The translations under genes and the position numbers were made by a program. A DNA stretch of 45,095 bases from JAIPEK01 sp041685935. GTDB taxonomy: Bacteria; Desulfobacterota; Desulfobacteria; Desulfobacterales; Desulfobacteraceae. This document shows positions 6,886-15,151 of the stretch, piece by piece. The notes below the pieces were generated by a model. The model searched no databases and was not told where the DNA came from. It saw nothing but the letters and a program-made list of their open reading frames with translations. The DNA lies in NCBI GenBank assembly GCA_041685935.1, contig JAWLES010000002.1, positions 1 through 45,095 of the forward strand, in the 5' to 3' direction. The first letter of the stretch is position 1, and every line of letters starts with the position of its first letter.

Positions 6886-9344
6886 GCCGGGGAAAATACC
6901 TGATCGCCCTGGCCGGACAGCCCAATTGCGGAAAATCCACGGTGTTTAATGCCTTGACGGGCGCGGTCCAGCATGTGGCCAATTACCCGGGAGTTACCGT
7001 GGACAAGCTGGTGGGCTGGTACCGGTATAACGGCACCAAGGTTGAAGTGGTGGATCTGCCCGGCACCTACAGCCTGACGTCCTATTCGCCCGAAGAACGG
7101 GTATCCAGGGATTTTATTCTGGGTGAAGAGCCTTCAGCCGCAGTTAATGTTATGGACGCCTCCAACCTGAAACGGTGTCTTTATCTGACCTTCCAGCTCC
7201 TGGAGATGGAAATACCGGTGGTCCTGAACCTGAATATGATGGATGTGGCCCAAAAGGCGGGGCATGATATTGATATCAATCTTCTGTCTCAAAGGCTCGG
7301 TATACCTGTGGTTCCCACCACCATGAAAACCGGGAAAGGCAAAAAGGAACTCATGGAGTGCATCGCAAGCCTTTCCGGTGAAGGTAGCAACCGGCGTGAT
7401 CATCCGGCGCGGGTGGATTATGGAAAGCTCGAGCCTTATATCCGGGAGATCGGGGAAAAATTGTCATCGGAAACCGCCCTTGCCCTTCACTATCCCGTAA
7501 GATGGCTTGCGATAAAGCTTTTGGAAGCGGACAGCGAGGCCTGGCGGCTGATCCGGGAACACCACCGGGATGACGGGGGGCTGCTCGCATTTGCCGAGGA
7601 AAAACGCACCGAATTTGAAACCCTTTACGACGAAACACCCGAACTTCATATCGCAGGCCGCAGGTATCAGGCAGCTGCGGATATAGCCCGTTCCTGCATC
7701 AAAACCGGAACTGCCGACACTTCTCCTTTGGCTGACAAAATCGATCGGTTTGTCTGCCACAGGTTCCTGGGGCCTGCAATTCTTGTGGGCGTGATCTGGC
7801 TTCTGTATTATCTGTCCATTGTTCAGGGTTACAACCTGACCAACTACACATGGCCGCTGCTCGCAAAACTTCGGGGAGCGGCTGAAGCCGTCACACCCTC
7901 CCCGGGTTTCATAGATATCCCCGTCCTGCGTTCTTTCACCCTGTGGTTTGTGGACAGCATAAATGCGCTTTTGAACTATGTCCCGATCTTTTTTATCCTG
8001 TTCGCCCTGATCGCCGTTTTGGAGGACAGCGGGTACATGCCCAGGATGGCGTTCATCATGGACCGCCTGTTGAGCCGGTTCGGGCTTCACGGGCAGTCCA
8101 CCCTTCCCATGGTTCTGGGAGGTGTTTATGTGGGAGGGTGCGCGGTCCCGGCGGTGATGTCATGCAAGGGAATCCCGGACGAGCGCTCCAGGTTCGCCAC
8201 CATCCTGATCATCCCCATGCTCAACTGCCTGGCCAAGGTGCCGCTGTACGTTTTGCTGGTGAACATTTATTTTGCCGCACACAAGGCATGGGCCATGTTT
8301 TTCATCTCCACGGTGAGTCTGCTGCTGGTGCTTCCCACCGCGAAGATCCTGACTCTCACCGTGCTCAAGCGAAAGGAGACAGCCCCGTTCGTCATGGAGC
8401 TGCCGCCCTATCATCTGCCCACCATCCGGGGTGTCCTTCAGCGGGCCGTGGAACGGGTCTGGCTCTTTTTGCGAAAAATAACCACCATTGTGGCGGCTGT
8501 GGCTGTGGTCCTTTTTGTCATGCTCCAGTTTCCCGGGCTTGATGACAAGAGGCAGGCACACTTTGAGCGCGAAAAGGAGACGGCTGTGGCCGCTTTTTTA
8601 GACCGGATTGAGGGAACCGCTTATGCCGATCTCATCGGCAGGGACAACATGATGGAATTCATCAACTACTGGAATTCTTATAAAAGTGCACGGTTAAAAG
8701 GCGGGGGCGGAGCCGGCCTGGACCGGACTTTCAGGGAGAAGAATCCCGATTTTTTCAGCATTGTGAAAAGAAAAGGGCAGGACGGGACAAAGGCATACCT
8801 TGCGGCTAAAAAAGTGGTCCGGGAGCGGAAAAAGCTGCTCATGCAGATGAGGAAGGAACGGATCAACAGAAGCTACCTGGGACGGATCGGGAAAAGCATT
8901 GAACCGGTCACCCAATGGGCCGGTTTTAACTGGCGGGTCAATGTGGCTCTGTTAAGCGCACTTGCCGCCAAGGAGAGCAGTGTGGCCACCCTGGGAGCCC
9001 TGTACCAGTCAGATGAACGGGGCCAGGCGTTGGAACAGCGTATGGCCGAAGGGGAAAAAGGGTTCACTTCCCTTCACGCCCTGGCCCTGATGCTGTTCAT
9101 GGTGCTGTATCCCCCATGTCTGGCCACCGCCATTGCCGTTAAACTGCAGGCCGGGTCGGTGAAATGGATGCTCTTTTCCATGGTCTACCCCATGGTCCTG
9201 GGCCTTGCAGTGGCCTCTGCGGTTTTCACGCTGGGCAGTTCACTCGGGCTTACAGGGCTTCAGGCCATGGCCGGATTTTATGGTCTGGCCCTGGCGTTCA
9301 CGATTTTCATGGGATTTTTTAAAACCGAATCAACATATACCTAA
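6882..9344 (+). CDS. feoB: Ferrous iron transporter FeoB
   Basis: 820 residues. The N-terminal G domain has G1 (GQPNCGKST, residues 12-20), G3 (DLPGTYSL, about 59-66) and G4 (NMMD, about 118-121), followed by the GDI helical domain. The membrane part from about residue 285 carries the two Gate motifs, the first around 'MPRMAFIMDRLLSRFGLHG' with the Cys in 'GGCAVPAVMSC', the second around 'LLSALAAKESS' near residue 690. A hydrophilic insert of roughly 110 residues (about 555-670, 8540-8890) lies between membrane helices. FeoB moves Fe(II) across the inner membrane. It has no separate feoC, but a Cys-rich FeoB-associated peptide is encoded at 10665. Confidence 0.95.
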   Translation: MSRGKYLIALAGQPNCGKSTVFNALTGAVQHVANYPGVTVDKLVGWYRYNGTKVEVVDLPGTYSLTSYSPEERVSRDFILGEEPSAAVNVMDASNLKRCLYLTFQLLEMEIPVVLNLNMMDVAQKAGHDIDINLLSQRLGIPVVPTTMKTGKGKKELMECIASLSGEGSNRRDHPARVDYGKLEPYIREIGEKLSSETALALHYPVRWLAIKLLEADSEAWRLIREHHRDDGGLLAFAEEKRTEFETLYDETPELHIAGRRYQAAADIARSCIKTGTADTSPLADKIDRFVCHRFLGPAILVGVIWLLYYLSIVQGYNLTNYTWPLLAKLRGAAEAVTPSPGFIDIPVLRSFTLWFVDSINALLNYVPIFFILFALIAVLEDSGYMPRMAFIMDRLLSRFGLHGQSTLPMVLGGVYVGGCAVPAVMSCKGIPDERSRFATILIIPMLNCLAKVPLYVLLVNIYFAAHKAWAMFFISTVSLLLVLPTAKILTLTVLKRKETAPFVMELPPYHLPTIRGVLQRAVERVWLFLRKITTIVAAVAVVLFVMLQFPGLDDKRQAHFEREKETAVAAFLDRIEGTAYADLIGRDNMMEFINYWNSYKSARLKGGGGAGLDRTFREKNPDFFSIVKRKGQDGTKAYLAAKKVVRERKKLLMQMRKERINRSYLGRIGKSIEPVTQWAGFNWRVNVALLSALAAKESSVATLGALYQSDERGQALEQRMAEGEKGFTSLHALALMLFMVLYPPCLATAIAVKLQAGSVKWMLFSMVYPMVLGLAVASAVFTLGSSLGLTGLQAMAGFYGLALAFTIFMGFFKTESTYT

Positions 9345-9373
9345 AACCAAAAACAATACAGGAGGTAAATGAA

Positions 9374-9697
9374 ATGAGAATACGAAAGACATTGATAACC
9401 GGCGTTCTGGCAACATCCCTGCTTCTTCCGGCAGTAGCCTTTGCCCACACGCCCATGTGCTCTTGCTTTTCTTTGGGCGACGGCACCATCACCTGCGAAG
9501 GAGGCTTTTCCGACGGGTCTTCCGCATCCGGAACCGTGATGCGGGTAAAAGACAAAAAGGGAAATGTCCTTGTCAAAGGAAAGATGGACGAGTTCAGCGA
9601 GTTCACCTTTGAAAAGCCTGACCAACCGTTTGTGGTGGAGTTCGATGCGGGTTCCGGCCACAAGATTGAAATAAAAGGGAAAGACATCGCCGAATAA
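9374..9697 (+). CDS. Small secreted protein, unknown function
   Basis: 107 residues with a clear signal peptide (residues 1-24, ending AFA-H). The mature protein starts 'HTPMCSCF' and has a third Cys in 'TITCEGGFSDG'; the rest looks like a small beta-sandwich similar to carboxypeptidase-regulatory or DUF4198-type folds ('GTVMRVKDKKGNVLVKGKMDEF'). AGGAGG at 9361-9366 supports the start. It sits 29 bp after feoB and is probably in the same transcript. A role in periplasmic metal handling through the Cys/His N-terminus is a guess; no confident family is recognised. Confidence 0.7.
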   Translation: MRIRKTLITGVLATSLLLPAVAFAHTPMCSCFSLGDGTITCEGGFSDGSSASGTVMRVKDKKGNVLVKGKMDEFSEFTFEKPDQPFVVEFDAGSGHKIEIKGKDIAE

Positions 9698-9710
9698 ATC
9701 TTTAAAAACC

Positions 9711-9740
9711 CTGCGCCGGGCGGCGCATCGTCCGGCGCAG
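9711..9740 (+). other. Intergenic GC-rich hairpin in the feo operon
   Basis: A perfect 9-bp stem CTGCGCCGG/CCGGCGCAG with a 12-base loop lies 14 bp after the preceding stop. No T-run follows, so it is more likely an mRNA-stabilising or processing element than a terminator. Confidence 0.5.
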
Positions 9741-9778
9741 ACAACAAGTATGACAATAAAACCAAAGGAGTTGACAAA

Positions 9779-10585
9779 ATGAAAAAAACAATTTCACTAC
9801 TGGCAGGCCTGGTCATGGTGATGATAACGGCAGGCTCTGCATTCGCCCATTTCCAGATGATCTATACACCAGAGTCTGCACTGGAAAAAGGCAAAACCAT
9901 CAGCCTGGACCTGGTTTTTACCCACCCGTTCGAGGCCGGCCACACCATGGACATGGGAGACAAGCCCGAAGAATTCTACGTGGTTCGAAAGGGCAGGAAA
10001 ACCGATCTTTCTGACAAACTGAAACCGGTGATCTGGACCAGCCTGACCAACAGCGGCGGCGCATATGAGACCGAGTACAAACTGCGGGGAATGGGGGACA
10101 ATGTGTTCTGCCTGGTCCCGTCCCCGTACTATGAAAAAGAGGAGGACATCTACATCCAGCAGATCACCAAGATGGTCGTCAATACGGCAGGTTTTCCCAC
10201 GGACTGGGACCGTGAAATAGGACTGCCGGCCGAGATCGTTCCCCTTGACAAACCGTACGGTCTCTGGACCGGGAACGTGTTCCGGGGAGTTGTCAAGCGC
10301 AACGGCAAACCGGTTCCCCATGCGGAAATCGAGGTGGAGTACCTTAACCACCGGCCGCTCACGGATCATAACGCGTTTGCCGAAAAAGCCGAAGTCGAGG
10401 CGCCCCAGGGAGCTTTTGTCACCATGGGCATCAAGGCCAATGTCAACGGAGAGTTTTCGTTCGGCATTCCCAGGGCGGGATGGTGGGGCTTCTGTGCCCT
10501 CGGCGCGGGACCTGACACGGAACATAACGGCAAGGAACTGTCCCAGGATGCCGTGATCTGGGTCCAGGCCCGGGACATGAAATAA
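9779..10585 (+). CDS. DUF4198-family periplasmic protein (second copy)
   Basis: 268 residues, the same length as the paralogue at 379-1185, with a similar signal peptide (ITAGSAFA-H). The mature part begins 'HFQMIYTPESALEKGKTISLDLVFTHPFEAGHTMDMG', a classic DUF4198/NikM-like opening, and later has a 'VVKRNGKPVPHAEIEVEYLN' beta-sandwich segment. AAAGGAG lies nine bases before the ATG. It is placed between feoAB and the FeoB-associated peptide, so a role in metal delivery at the cell envelope is likely but not proven. Confidence 0.78.
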   Translation: MKKTISLLAGLVMVMITAGSAFAHFQMIYTPESALEKGKTISLDLVFTHPFEAGHTMDMGDKPEEFYVVRKGRKTDLSDKLKPVIWTSLTNSGGAYETEYKLRGMGDNVFCLVPSPYYEKEEDIYIQQITKMVVNTAGFPTDWDREIGLPAEIVPLDKPYGLWTGNVFRGVVKRNGKPVPHAEIEVEYLNHRPLTDHNAFAEKAEVEAPQGAFVTMGIKANVNGEFSFGIPRAGWWGFCALGAGPDTEHNGKELSQDAVIWVQARDMK

Positions 10586-10664
10586 AATTCGTTTCAAAGG
10601 GCGGGCGATTTAAACCGTTCGTCTTTTGAAAAATATACATTTGATCTTAAGGAGGGGATGAGAG

Positions 10665-10889
10665 ATGGAAAAAGCCGGCACGATTGTGGTGACATTCATT
10701 GTATGCCTGGCAGCCTTTTATTTGTACCGGCATTTTGCCGCAAAGTTAAAACAGGCGGAATCGCCATGCGGCTGCGGAGGATGCGCAGGATGTGCTGCAA
10801 AGGCTGAAGCGGATATCTCCGACTGCATCAATGACTCCTTGCAAAGCATAAACAGGAAAAGTGAAATAAATGACCGGTTTTACAATTAA
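10665..10889 (+). CDS. FeoB-associated Cys-rich membrane protein
   Basis: 74 residues: one N-terminal membrane helix (about 5-24) followed by a Cys-rich stretch, CGCGGCAGC (residues 35-43), and another Cys near residue 53. This matches the FeoB-associated Cys-rich peptide family (PF12669 type), which accompanies feoAB in many anaerobes and may bind Fe(II) or an Fe-S cluster at the membrane. AAGGAGGGG precedes the ATG. It is about 1.3 kb downstream of feoB but in the same direction. The stop is 20 bp before the next start. Confidence 0.82.
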   Translation: MEKAGTIVVTFIVCLAAFYLYRHFAAKLKQAESPCGCGGCAGCAAKAEADISDCINDSLQSINRKSEINDRFYN

Positions 10890-10908
10890 AACGAAAAGAG
10901 GAAAAAAG

Positions 10909-12045
10909 ATGAAATCAGATACAATCAGAAACGCGAAATTACTTAAAAATATCATACAAACCCTCGGAACTCTGATCATTGCCGGTGCGCTGTTCGTGCA
11001 GCCGGCCATGGCGGAGCAGATGTCCAATTATGAACTCACCGAACGGATCAACCAGCTTGAAGAAAAGCTCAAGAATAATGCACTTCCGGGCGGCTGGGCG
11101 GAAAGAGTAAGCCTGAGCGGAGTTGTCGAAGTGGAGGCGGGATTCGAGGATATCGATTATGACGATCCGGCTGTCAAGGATGAAGATTCGAGCGATCTTT
11201 CACTTGCCACTGCGGAACTGGGCGTGGATGCGGATGTGGCCGACCATGTAGCCGGCCATGTCCTGTTTCTGTATGAAGACGATGAGGACGTGGTGGTGGA
11301 CGAAGCCTTCATCACCATCAGCGGCGAAGATGTGGTTCCCCTTTACATGACCGCAGGCAAGCTTTACGTTCCTTTTGGAAATTTTGAAACCCGTTTTGTC
11401 AGCGACCCCATGACACTGGACATCGGCGAGACCCGGGAAACCGCTGTTACTGCAGGGTATGCGGACGACATTTTCGATATCAACGCCACCGTGTTTAACG
11501 GGGATGTGGATGAAGCCGGAGAGGACAATCATATTGAAACCTGGTCCGCAGCCGCGACTTTTACCCTCCCTGAAAATCAGGTGCCGGGCCTGGGATTGGC
11601 CGCGGGGGTTTCCTATATTTCCAACATCGCAGAGGCGGACGGCCTTGAAGAAGAAATCACCGCAGGTGAAGTCGAGGACCATGTGGCCGGGGCGGGCTGT
11701 TTTCTGACCGCATCCTACATGGAACGGTTCTTTTTCCAGGCTGAATATATAAGCGCTCTTGACGATTTCAAGGCGGGTGAACTGAACTTTGACGGCGGGG
11801 AGCGGTTCGAGCCGGAAACCTGGAATGTCGAGTTCGCATTCAAGGTGGTTGAAAAAATGACCTTGGCCGCCCGGTACGAGGGCGGAGAGGATCTCGGCGG
11901 TTTCCTGCCGGAAACCCGTTACGGCGGCTGTGTCACCTACGATCTTTTTGAAAACACTTCCATAGCCCTTGAACTTTTAAACGGCGAGTTTGAAAATGAT
12001 GATGAAGCACAGGTTGTAACGGCCCAGCTTGCTGTAGAGTTTTAA
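10909..12045 (+). CDS. LbtU-family siderophore porin-like outer-membrane protein
   Basis: About 378 residues. A signal sequence (hydrophobic about 20-37, ending in AMA) is followed by a short coiled coil ('YELTERINQLEEKLKNN') and then a run of beta-strands rich in Asp/Glu, ending in Phe ('VVTAQLAVEF'), as expected for a barrel. Length, coiled coil and C-terminal 'YGGCVTYDLFENTSIALELLNGEF' agree with the LbtU family, a TonB-independent siderophore receptor type first known in Legionella. ATG at 10909 follows a GAGGAAAA site; an ATG at 10870 overlaps the preceding gene. The acidic barrel might favour cationic substrates (inference). Confidence 0.78.
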   Translation: MKSDTIRNAKLLKNIIQTLGTLIIAGALFVQPAMAEQMSNYELTERINQLEEKLKNNALPGGWAERVSLSGVVEVEAGFEDIDYDDPAVKDEDSSDLSLATAELGVDADVADHVAGHVLFLYEDDEDVVVDEAFITISGEDVVPLYMTAGKLYVPFGNFETRFVSDPMTLDIGETRETAVTAGYADDIFDINATVFNGDVDEAGEDNHIETWSAAATFTLPENQVPGLGLAAGVSYISNIAEADGLEEEITAGEVEDHVAGAGCFLTASYMERFFFQAEYISALDDFKAGELNFDGGERFEPETWNVEFAFKVVEKMTLAARYEGGEDLGGFLPETRYGGCVTYDLFENTSIALELLNGEFENDDEAQVVTAQLAVEF

Positions 12046-12073
12046 CGTGTAAGACTTGAAGGAATATCCCCGG

Positions 12074-12124
12074 GGCGTGATCCGAAGCGTTCATGATATA
12101 TCGACGGAACCTTTGGTTCACGCC
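12074..12124. other. Possible hairpin between convergent genes
   Basis: GGCGTGA (12074-12080) pairs with TCACGCC (12118-12124) around a loop of about 37 bases that contains a smaller GAACC/GGTTC repeat. No strong T-run on either strand, so terminator activity is uncertain. Confidence 0.3.
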
Positions 12125-13045
12125 TTAAAGAAAGGTCTTTCCATGCGTTAACGCCGAAATCAGGAAGACAGCGCCCGCGCTCAAGACGAACAGCCCGGAC
12201 AGAATTGCCAGCACCTGTTCTCCGGCCTCGATTTTTTCATCCGGCAAAAAAGCGAAAGACATTTTTTTCCCCATGGTCACCGCCACCACCACCAAGGATA
12301 TGGTAACAGCCATTCCGGCGGATACGAATACTGACAGGGCAACTCCCAGGTACGGCAGCCCGAAGGAGAGGCAGAACAGCATGATCATCACCACCCCGGG
12401 GCAGGGCACGATGCCGGCTGAAAAGCCCCATACCAGCATGTTTTTTGAAAGGGCCCCGGGTCCTCTGGATGCTTTGGAACGTATTTCAGCCAAAGATTTC
12501 ACCACAAGCACGGCCCCAAGCAAACACAAAAGTGAATAGCTTGTTATTCTTGTGATGTGTTCAATCTCGGAGACTGTCCCGGACACGGTTTTGGAAAGTA
12601 AAAAATGAAGGGCCAGCACGGTAAAGGCCCCGGACATGCCGTGGAAAAATGCAAGCAGGTTTCCCAGGGCCACCCCTTTTGAAATGCTGGGTCTTTCGGA
12701 AAGGATATATGCCGAGGCAAAAGCTTTTCCGTGGCCGGGGCCTGCGGCATGGAGCACCCCGTACAGGAATGAAACCGCCAGAGCACTCAAGAGCGGCAAA
12801 ATGGAGCTTCCGTTTTGAAAATCCTTTATCAGGCCGGTCATTTTGATTTTGAGCGTTTGCTGCAGCATGGTGATCTTCAGCAAAACCGTATGCCAGGCAT
12901 TACCGTCAAACGCAACTTCTTTTGGCGCAGCCTGCACTTTTTGATTTCCGGCAGGATCGTCTTCAAAAGGATTGGCCGCCGCTGCCGGGTTAAACAGGAT
13001 TGAAACGAGCATTAAAGCCGCAATGAAACACATGGTCTTCTTCAT
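12125..13045 (-). CDS. NicO-family nickel/cobalt transporter
   Basis: 306 residues with a signal-like N-terminus and about six membrane helices. The NicO signature is visible: 'HAAGPGHGKAFASAYIL' (first metal-binding helix), a His in 'AFFHGMSGA', and 'GFSAGIVPCPGVVMIML'. NicO/RcnA proteins carry Ni(II) or Co(II) across the inner membrane. Its start overlaps the stop of the DUF1007 gene (ATGA), and DUF1007-NicO pairs are a recurrent transport unit often controlled by cobalamin or nickel. The gene lacks the long His-rich loop of enteric RcnA, so uptake rather than efflux is plausible. Import direction is inference. Confidence 0.83.
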   Translation of the reverse strand: MKKTMCFIAALMLVSILFNPAAAANPFEDDPAGNQKVQAAPKEVAFDGNAWHTVLLKITMLQQTLKIKMTGLIKDFQNGSSILPLLSALAVSFLYGVLHAAGPGHGKAFASAYILSERPSISKGVALGNLLAFFHGMSGAFTVLALHFLLSKTVSGTVSEIEHITRITSYSLLCLLGAVLVVKSLAEIRSKASRGPGALSKNMLVWGFSAGIVPCPGVVMIMLFCLSFGLPYLGVALSVFVSAGMAVTISLVVVAVTMGKKMSFAFLPDEKIEAGEQVLAILSGLFVLSAGAVFLISALTHGKTFL

Positions 13046-13638
13046 GGTGTTTCCTTGAATGTAAACGTTATTTCCTCGGGATAAATCTGACCGTAATAGT
13101 AGGCCTTCTTTTTGTTTCTTTTCACGCTGTAACCAAAATCGAATTGCTCCGCGTTTTTGAACCGGACCGGTTTTTCAGCCAGAAACACGGAACAGTAGAA
13201 GGATGAATCGTAAATGGATAGCTTGACAATCTTTTCTTTTTCGATTGCCTTTACATGGCAGGGTATCCGGAATGAATAATACAGGATCGAGTCCTTGATC
13301 CAGGCGTGAAAATTTTTTACATGCTTCACCTTTAACTCGTTGCCGCCAATCGTCACATTACAGAAATAGTCGGACTTTTTCAGGTTGTCAAATGCCCCTT
13401 TTTGAAGGGAGGCCAGTTCTTTTTTTTCAAATTTGCCGTTGCCGTTTCGATCATACTCGTTGATGCGCATGGTTGAAAACATTTCATCGAATTTCCAGTA
13501 AATGTGAAATCCGGCAAGGCCGTTTTTATCAAATACCGCATCCACTTTCGAATGCAAGAACACATGTGGGTGCGACCGCACGGTTTCAACCGGCATTAAT
13601 AAAACCATAAAACATAAAACCAGGCAGATCTTTCTCAT
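13042..13638 (-). CDS. DUF1007-family periplasmic protein
   Basis: About 198 residues from ATG 13638, which places a signal peptide (residues 1-22) at the start; ATGs at 13662 and 13701 are alternatives with no better ribosome site. The mature protein opens 'HPHVFLHSKVDAVFDKNG', the DUF1007 signature with potential metal-binding His, and contains an EF-hand-like loop ('YDRNGNGKFEKKEL'). DUF1007 proteins pair with NicO transporters. A segment of this gene (13241-13315) recurs as a diverged copy at 20636-20710. Confidence 0.82.
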   Translation of the reverse strand: MRKICLVLCFMVLLMPVETVRSHPHVFLHSKVDAVFDKNGLAGFHIYWKFDEMFSTMRINEYDRNGNGKFEKKELASLQKGAFDNLKKSDYFCNVTIGGNELKVKHVKNFHAWIKDSILYYSFRIPCHVKAIEKEKIVKLSIYDSSFYCSVFLAEKPVRFKNAEQFDFGYSVKRNKKKAYYYGQIYPEEITFTFKETP

Positions 13639-13950
13639 ACAAATATCAAAGTCAACGGCCATACGCCCTGCAGAAGGATTAAAGTTCCTGTCATAGACCA
13701 AAAGTACATTTTACAACGAACGATCGGTCATAAAAAACGCCAGTTTAAAACAGGGGCTGGATTTTATCAAGCCGGTCTTCATTTGAAAGGATAAAAAGAA
13801 TTATAATTTAATATTGTAACCTCCGATCTTCCATTGGGCCGATTGTGCAGCCATCAGCAATGGGGGATGGAGAGTGAGTCGGTACGTAAATGGCATGTCA
13901 TAGGCTTCTCAATTCATGGTATGGGGCAGGAAGGACCATATAATGCCTCC

Positions 13951-14125
13951 GAGCTGCAGTTTTATCATCCGGGGAATCCCCGGGATTCTCCTTTATGGCA
14001 ATTGATGAATGATCATTTTGATGATTTCATGCGAGGGCATAAGGTGTCCGGACTGCGGCCATGAACGACTGCTTGCATTTTCATGCCGCGGCCGGTGGTT
14101 CTGCCCGTCATGCCATGGGAAAAGA
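13951..14125 (+). pseudogene. IS91-family transposase remnant
   Basis: Two adjoining frames match pieces of the zinc-binding N-terminal region of IS91-type transposases. The first (frame of 13951) reads 'YHPGNPRDSPLWQLMNDHFDDF'. The second (from 14036) reads 'IRCPDCGHERLLAF' and 'GRWFCPSCHGKR', with the CxxC and CPxCH zinc ligands. In intact members about 40 residues separate these blocks; here they are fused with a frame change near 14037, and nothing recognisable follows the zinc knuckle. It is a small decayed fragment with no catalytic domain. Confidence 0.75.
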
Positions 14126-14182
14126 ACCATTTTTTCTCTACGATTCATGAATTTTTTTGGATCTTTACATCTTTGGAATGCC

Positions 14183-14219
14183 ATCGACTCTGTCTCGCCC
14201 GGGGTGAGACAGAGTCGAT
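14183..14219. repeat. Perfect 14-bp inverted repeat
   Basis: ATCGACTCTGTCTC (14183-14196) and its exact complement (14206-14219) flank a 9-base GC-rich loop. It lies about 60 bp after the transposase remnant. Neither side has a T-run, so it is more likely a mobile-element end or a protein site than a terminator. The remaining sequence of 13702-13950 and 14220-14309 shows no gene. Confidence 0.6.
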
Positions 14220-14309
14220 TATGATAAAAAAAGAGGTTTGAGGGATTTGCTTGGCAAGCCAAAAATACCAATTTCCTATCATTTTGTTCAACACTCGCTT
14301 ATTTTAGGA

Positions 14310-15086
14310 TTATGATGGGATGGTTTTATTTATAAAATTCAAGATGGCTGTATTGATCTTTTCGGGTTTTTCAAGAGGAGAAAAATGCCCGGCCTTTTCA
14401 ATGTCGATATGAGTTGCTGCCTGAATATGGGTGGCCAGGAACCTGCTGTATTTTGCTGGTGTAATCATATCGTCTCTTGCCGAGATAATCAGGGTGGGGG
14501 TTGAAATCTGATGGGCCTGATCCATGGCGTCAAATTCGTTGCAGGCTGCAAAATCCATAAGTGCGGTTTCAGGATCGCAGTCACATGCCGTTCGGATAAA
14601 CGGCTGAAGGTGTTCAGCATCACTTTTCCGGGATATGGCAAATAAACTGAGGGATTCAACAAAATGATTATAATTCTTTTTTATGGTTTCAAAAATCAAA
14701 GGCATCACCTTAAGCTTGGCACCCGTATTGATCAGAATACCAGCCGTAACGCGTTTACTGCCGTGCATAAGAAGATACTGTACAATCGCCCCCCCCATGC
14801 TTATTCCGCAAAGTATTGGTTCACACGGCTTCAGTATATCTAAAAATCGGCTGACAAACGAAGCCATATCGGGGATATTATCCTTTCCAGGGCCATCACT
14901 CAAGTTGCGGCCCGGAAGATCCAGAGCTACAGTATTCACTAACCCGGCCAGTGCTGTTACTTGAAAAGTCCAGATGTCATGGTTCATGGCAGCCCCGTGG
15001 ATAAAAACTACCGTGGGTCTGTCTGGCACCAGGGGCCAGTTGCCGGCCACAAAACCGACTCCGTTGATTTGCTGCTGAATCATCAT
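14310..15086 (-). CDS. Alpha/beta-fold hydrolase of the acyl-reductase cassette
   Basis: 258 residues from ATG 15086, chosen because AAGGAG lies seven bases upstream; a longer frame to 15155 has no ribosome site. It has the alpha/beta hydrolase elements: oxyanion region 'VVFIHGAAMNHDIW' (about 27-39), nucleophile Ser96 in GISMGG, acid Asp205 or 206 in 'SARDDMI', and His234 in 'KAGHFSPLEKP'. This resembles MenH-like thioesterases, lactonases and C-C hydrolases. It is the last gene of the minus-strand cassette, 65 bp after the acyltransferase gene. A likely role is releasing or hydrolysing an acyl or ester intermediate (inference). Confidence 0.82.
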   Translation of the reverse strand: MMIQQQINGVGFVAGNWPLVPDRPTVVFIHGAAMNHDIWTFQVTALAGLVNTVALDLPGRNLSDGPGKDNIPDMASFVSRFLDILKPCEPILCGISMGGAIVQYLLMHGSKRVTAGILINTGAKLKVMPLIFETIKKNYNHFVESLSLFAISRKSDAEHLQPFIRTACDCDPETALMDFAACNEFDAMDQAHQISTPTLIISARDDMITPAKYSRFLATHIQAATHIDIEKAGHFSPLEKPEKINTAILNFINKTIPS

Positions 15087-15151
15087 ACACTCCTTTTTAA
15101 TCTTTGTCTCTTTGTACCATTCCATATTGAATGCACTGAAAACAATCCAGA

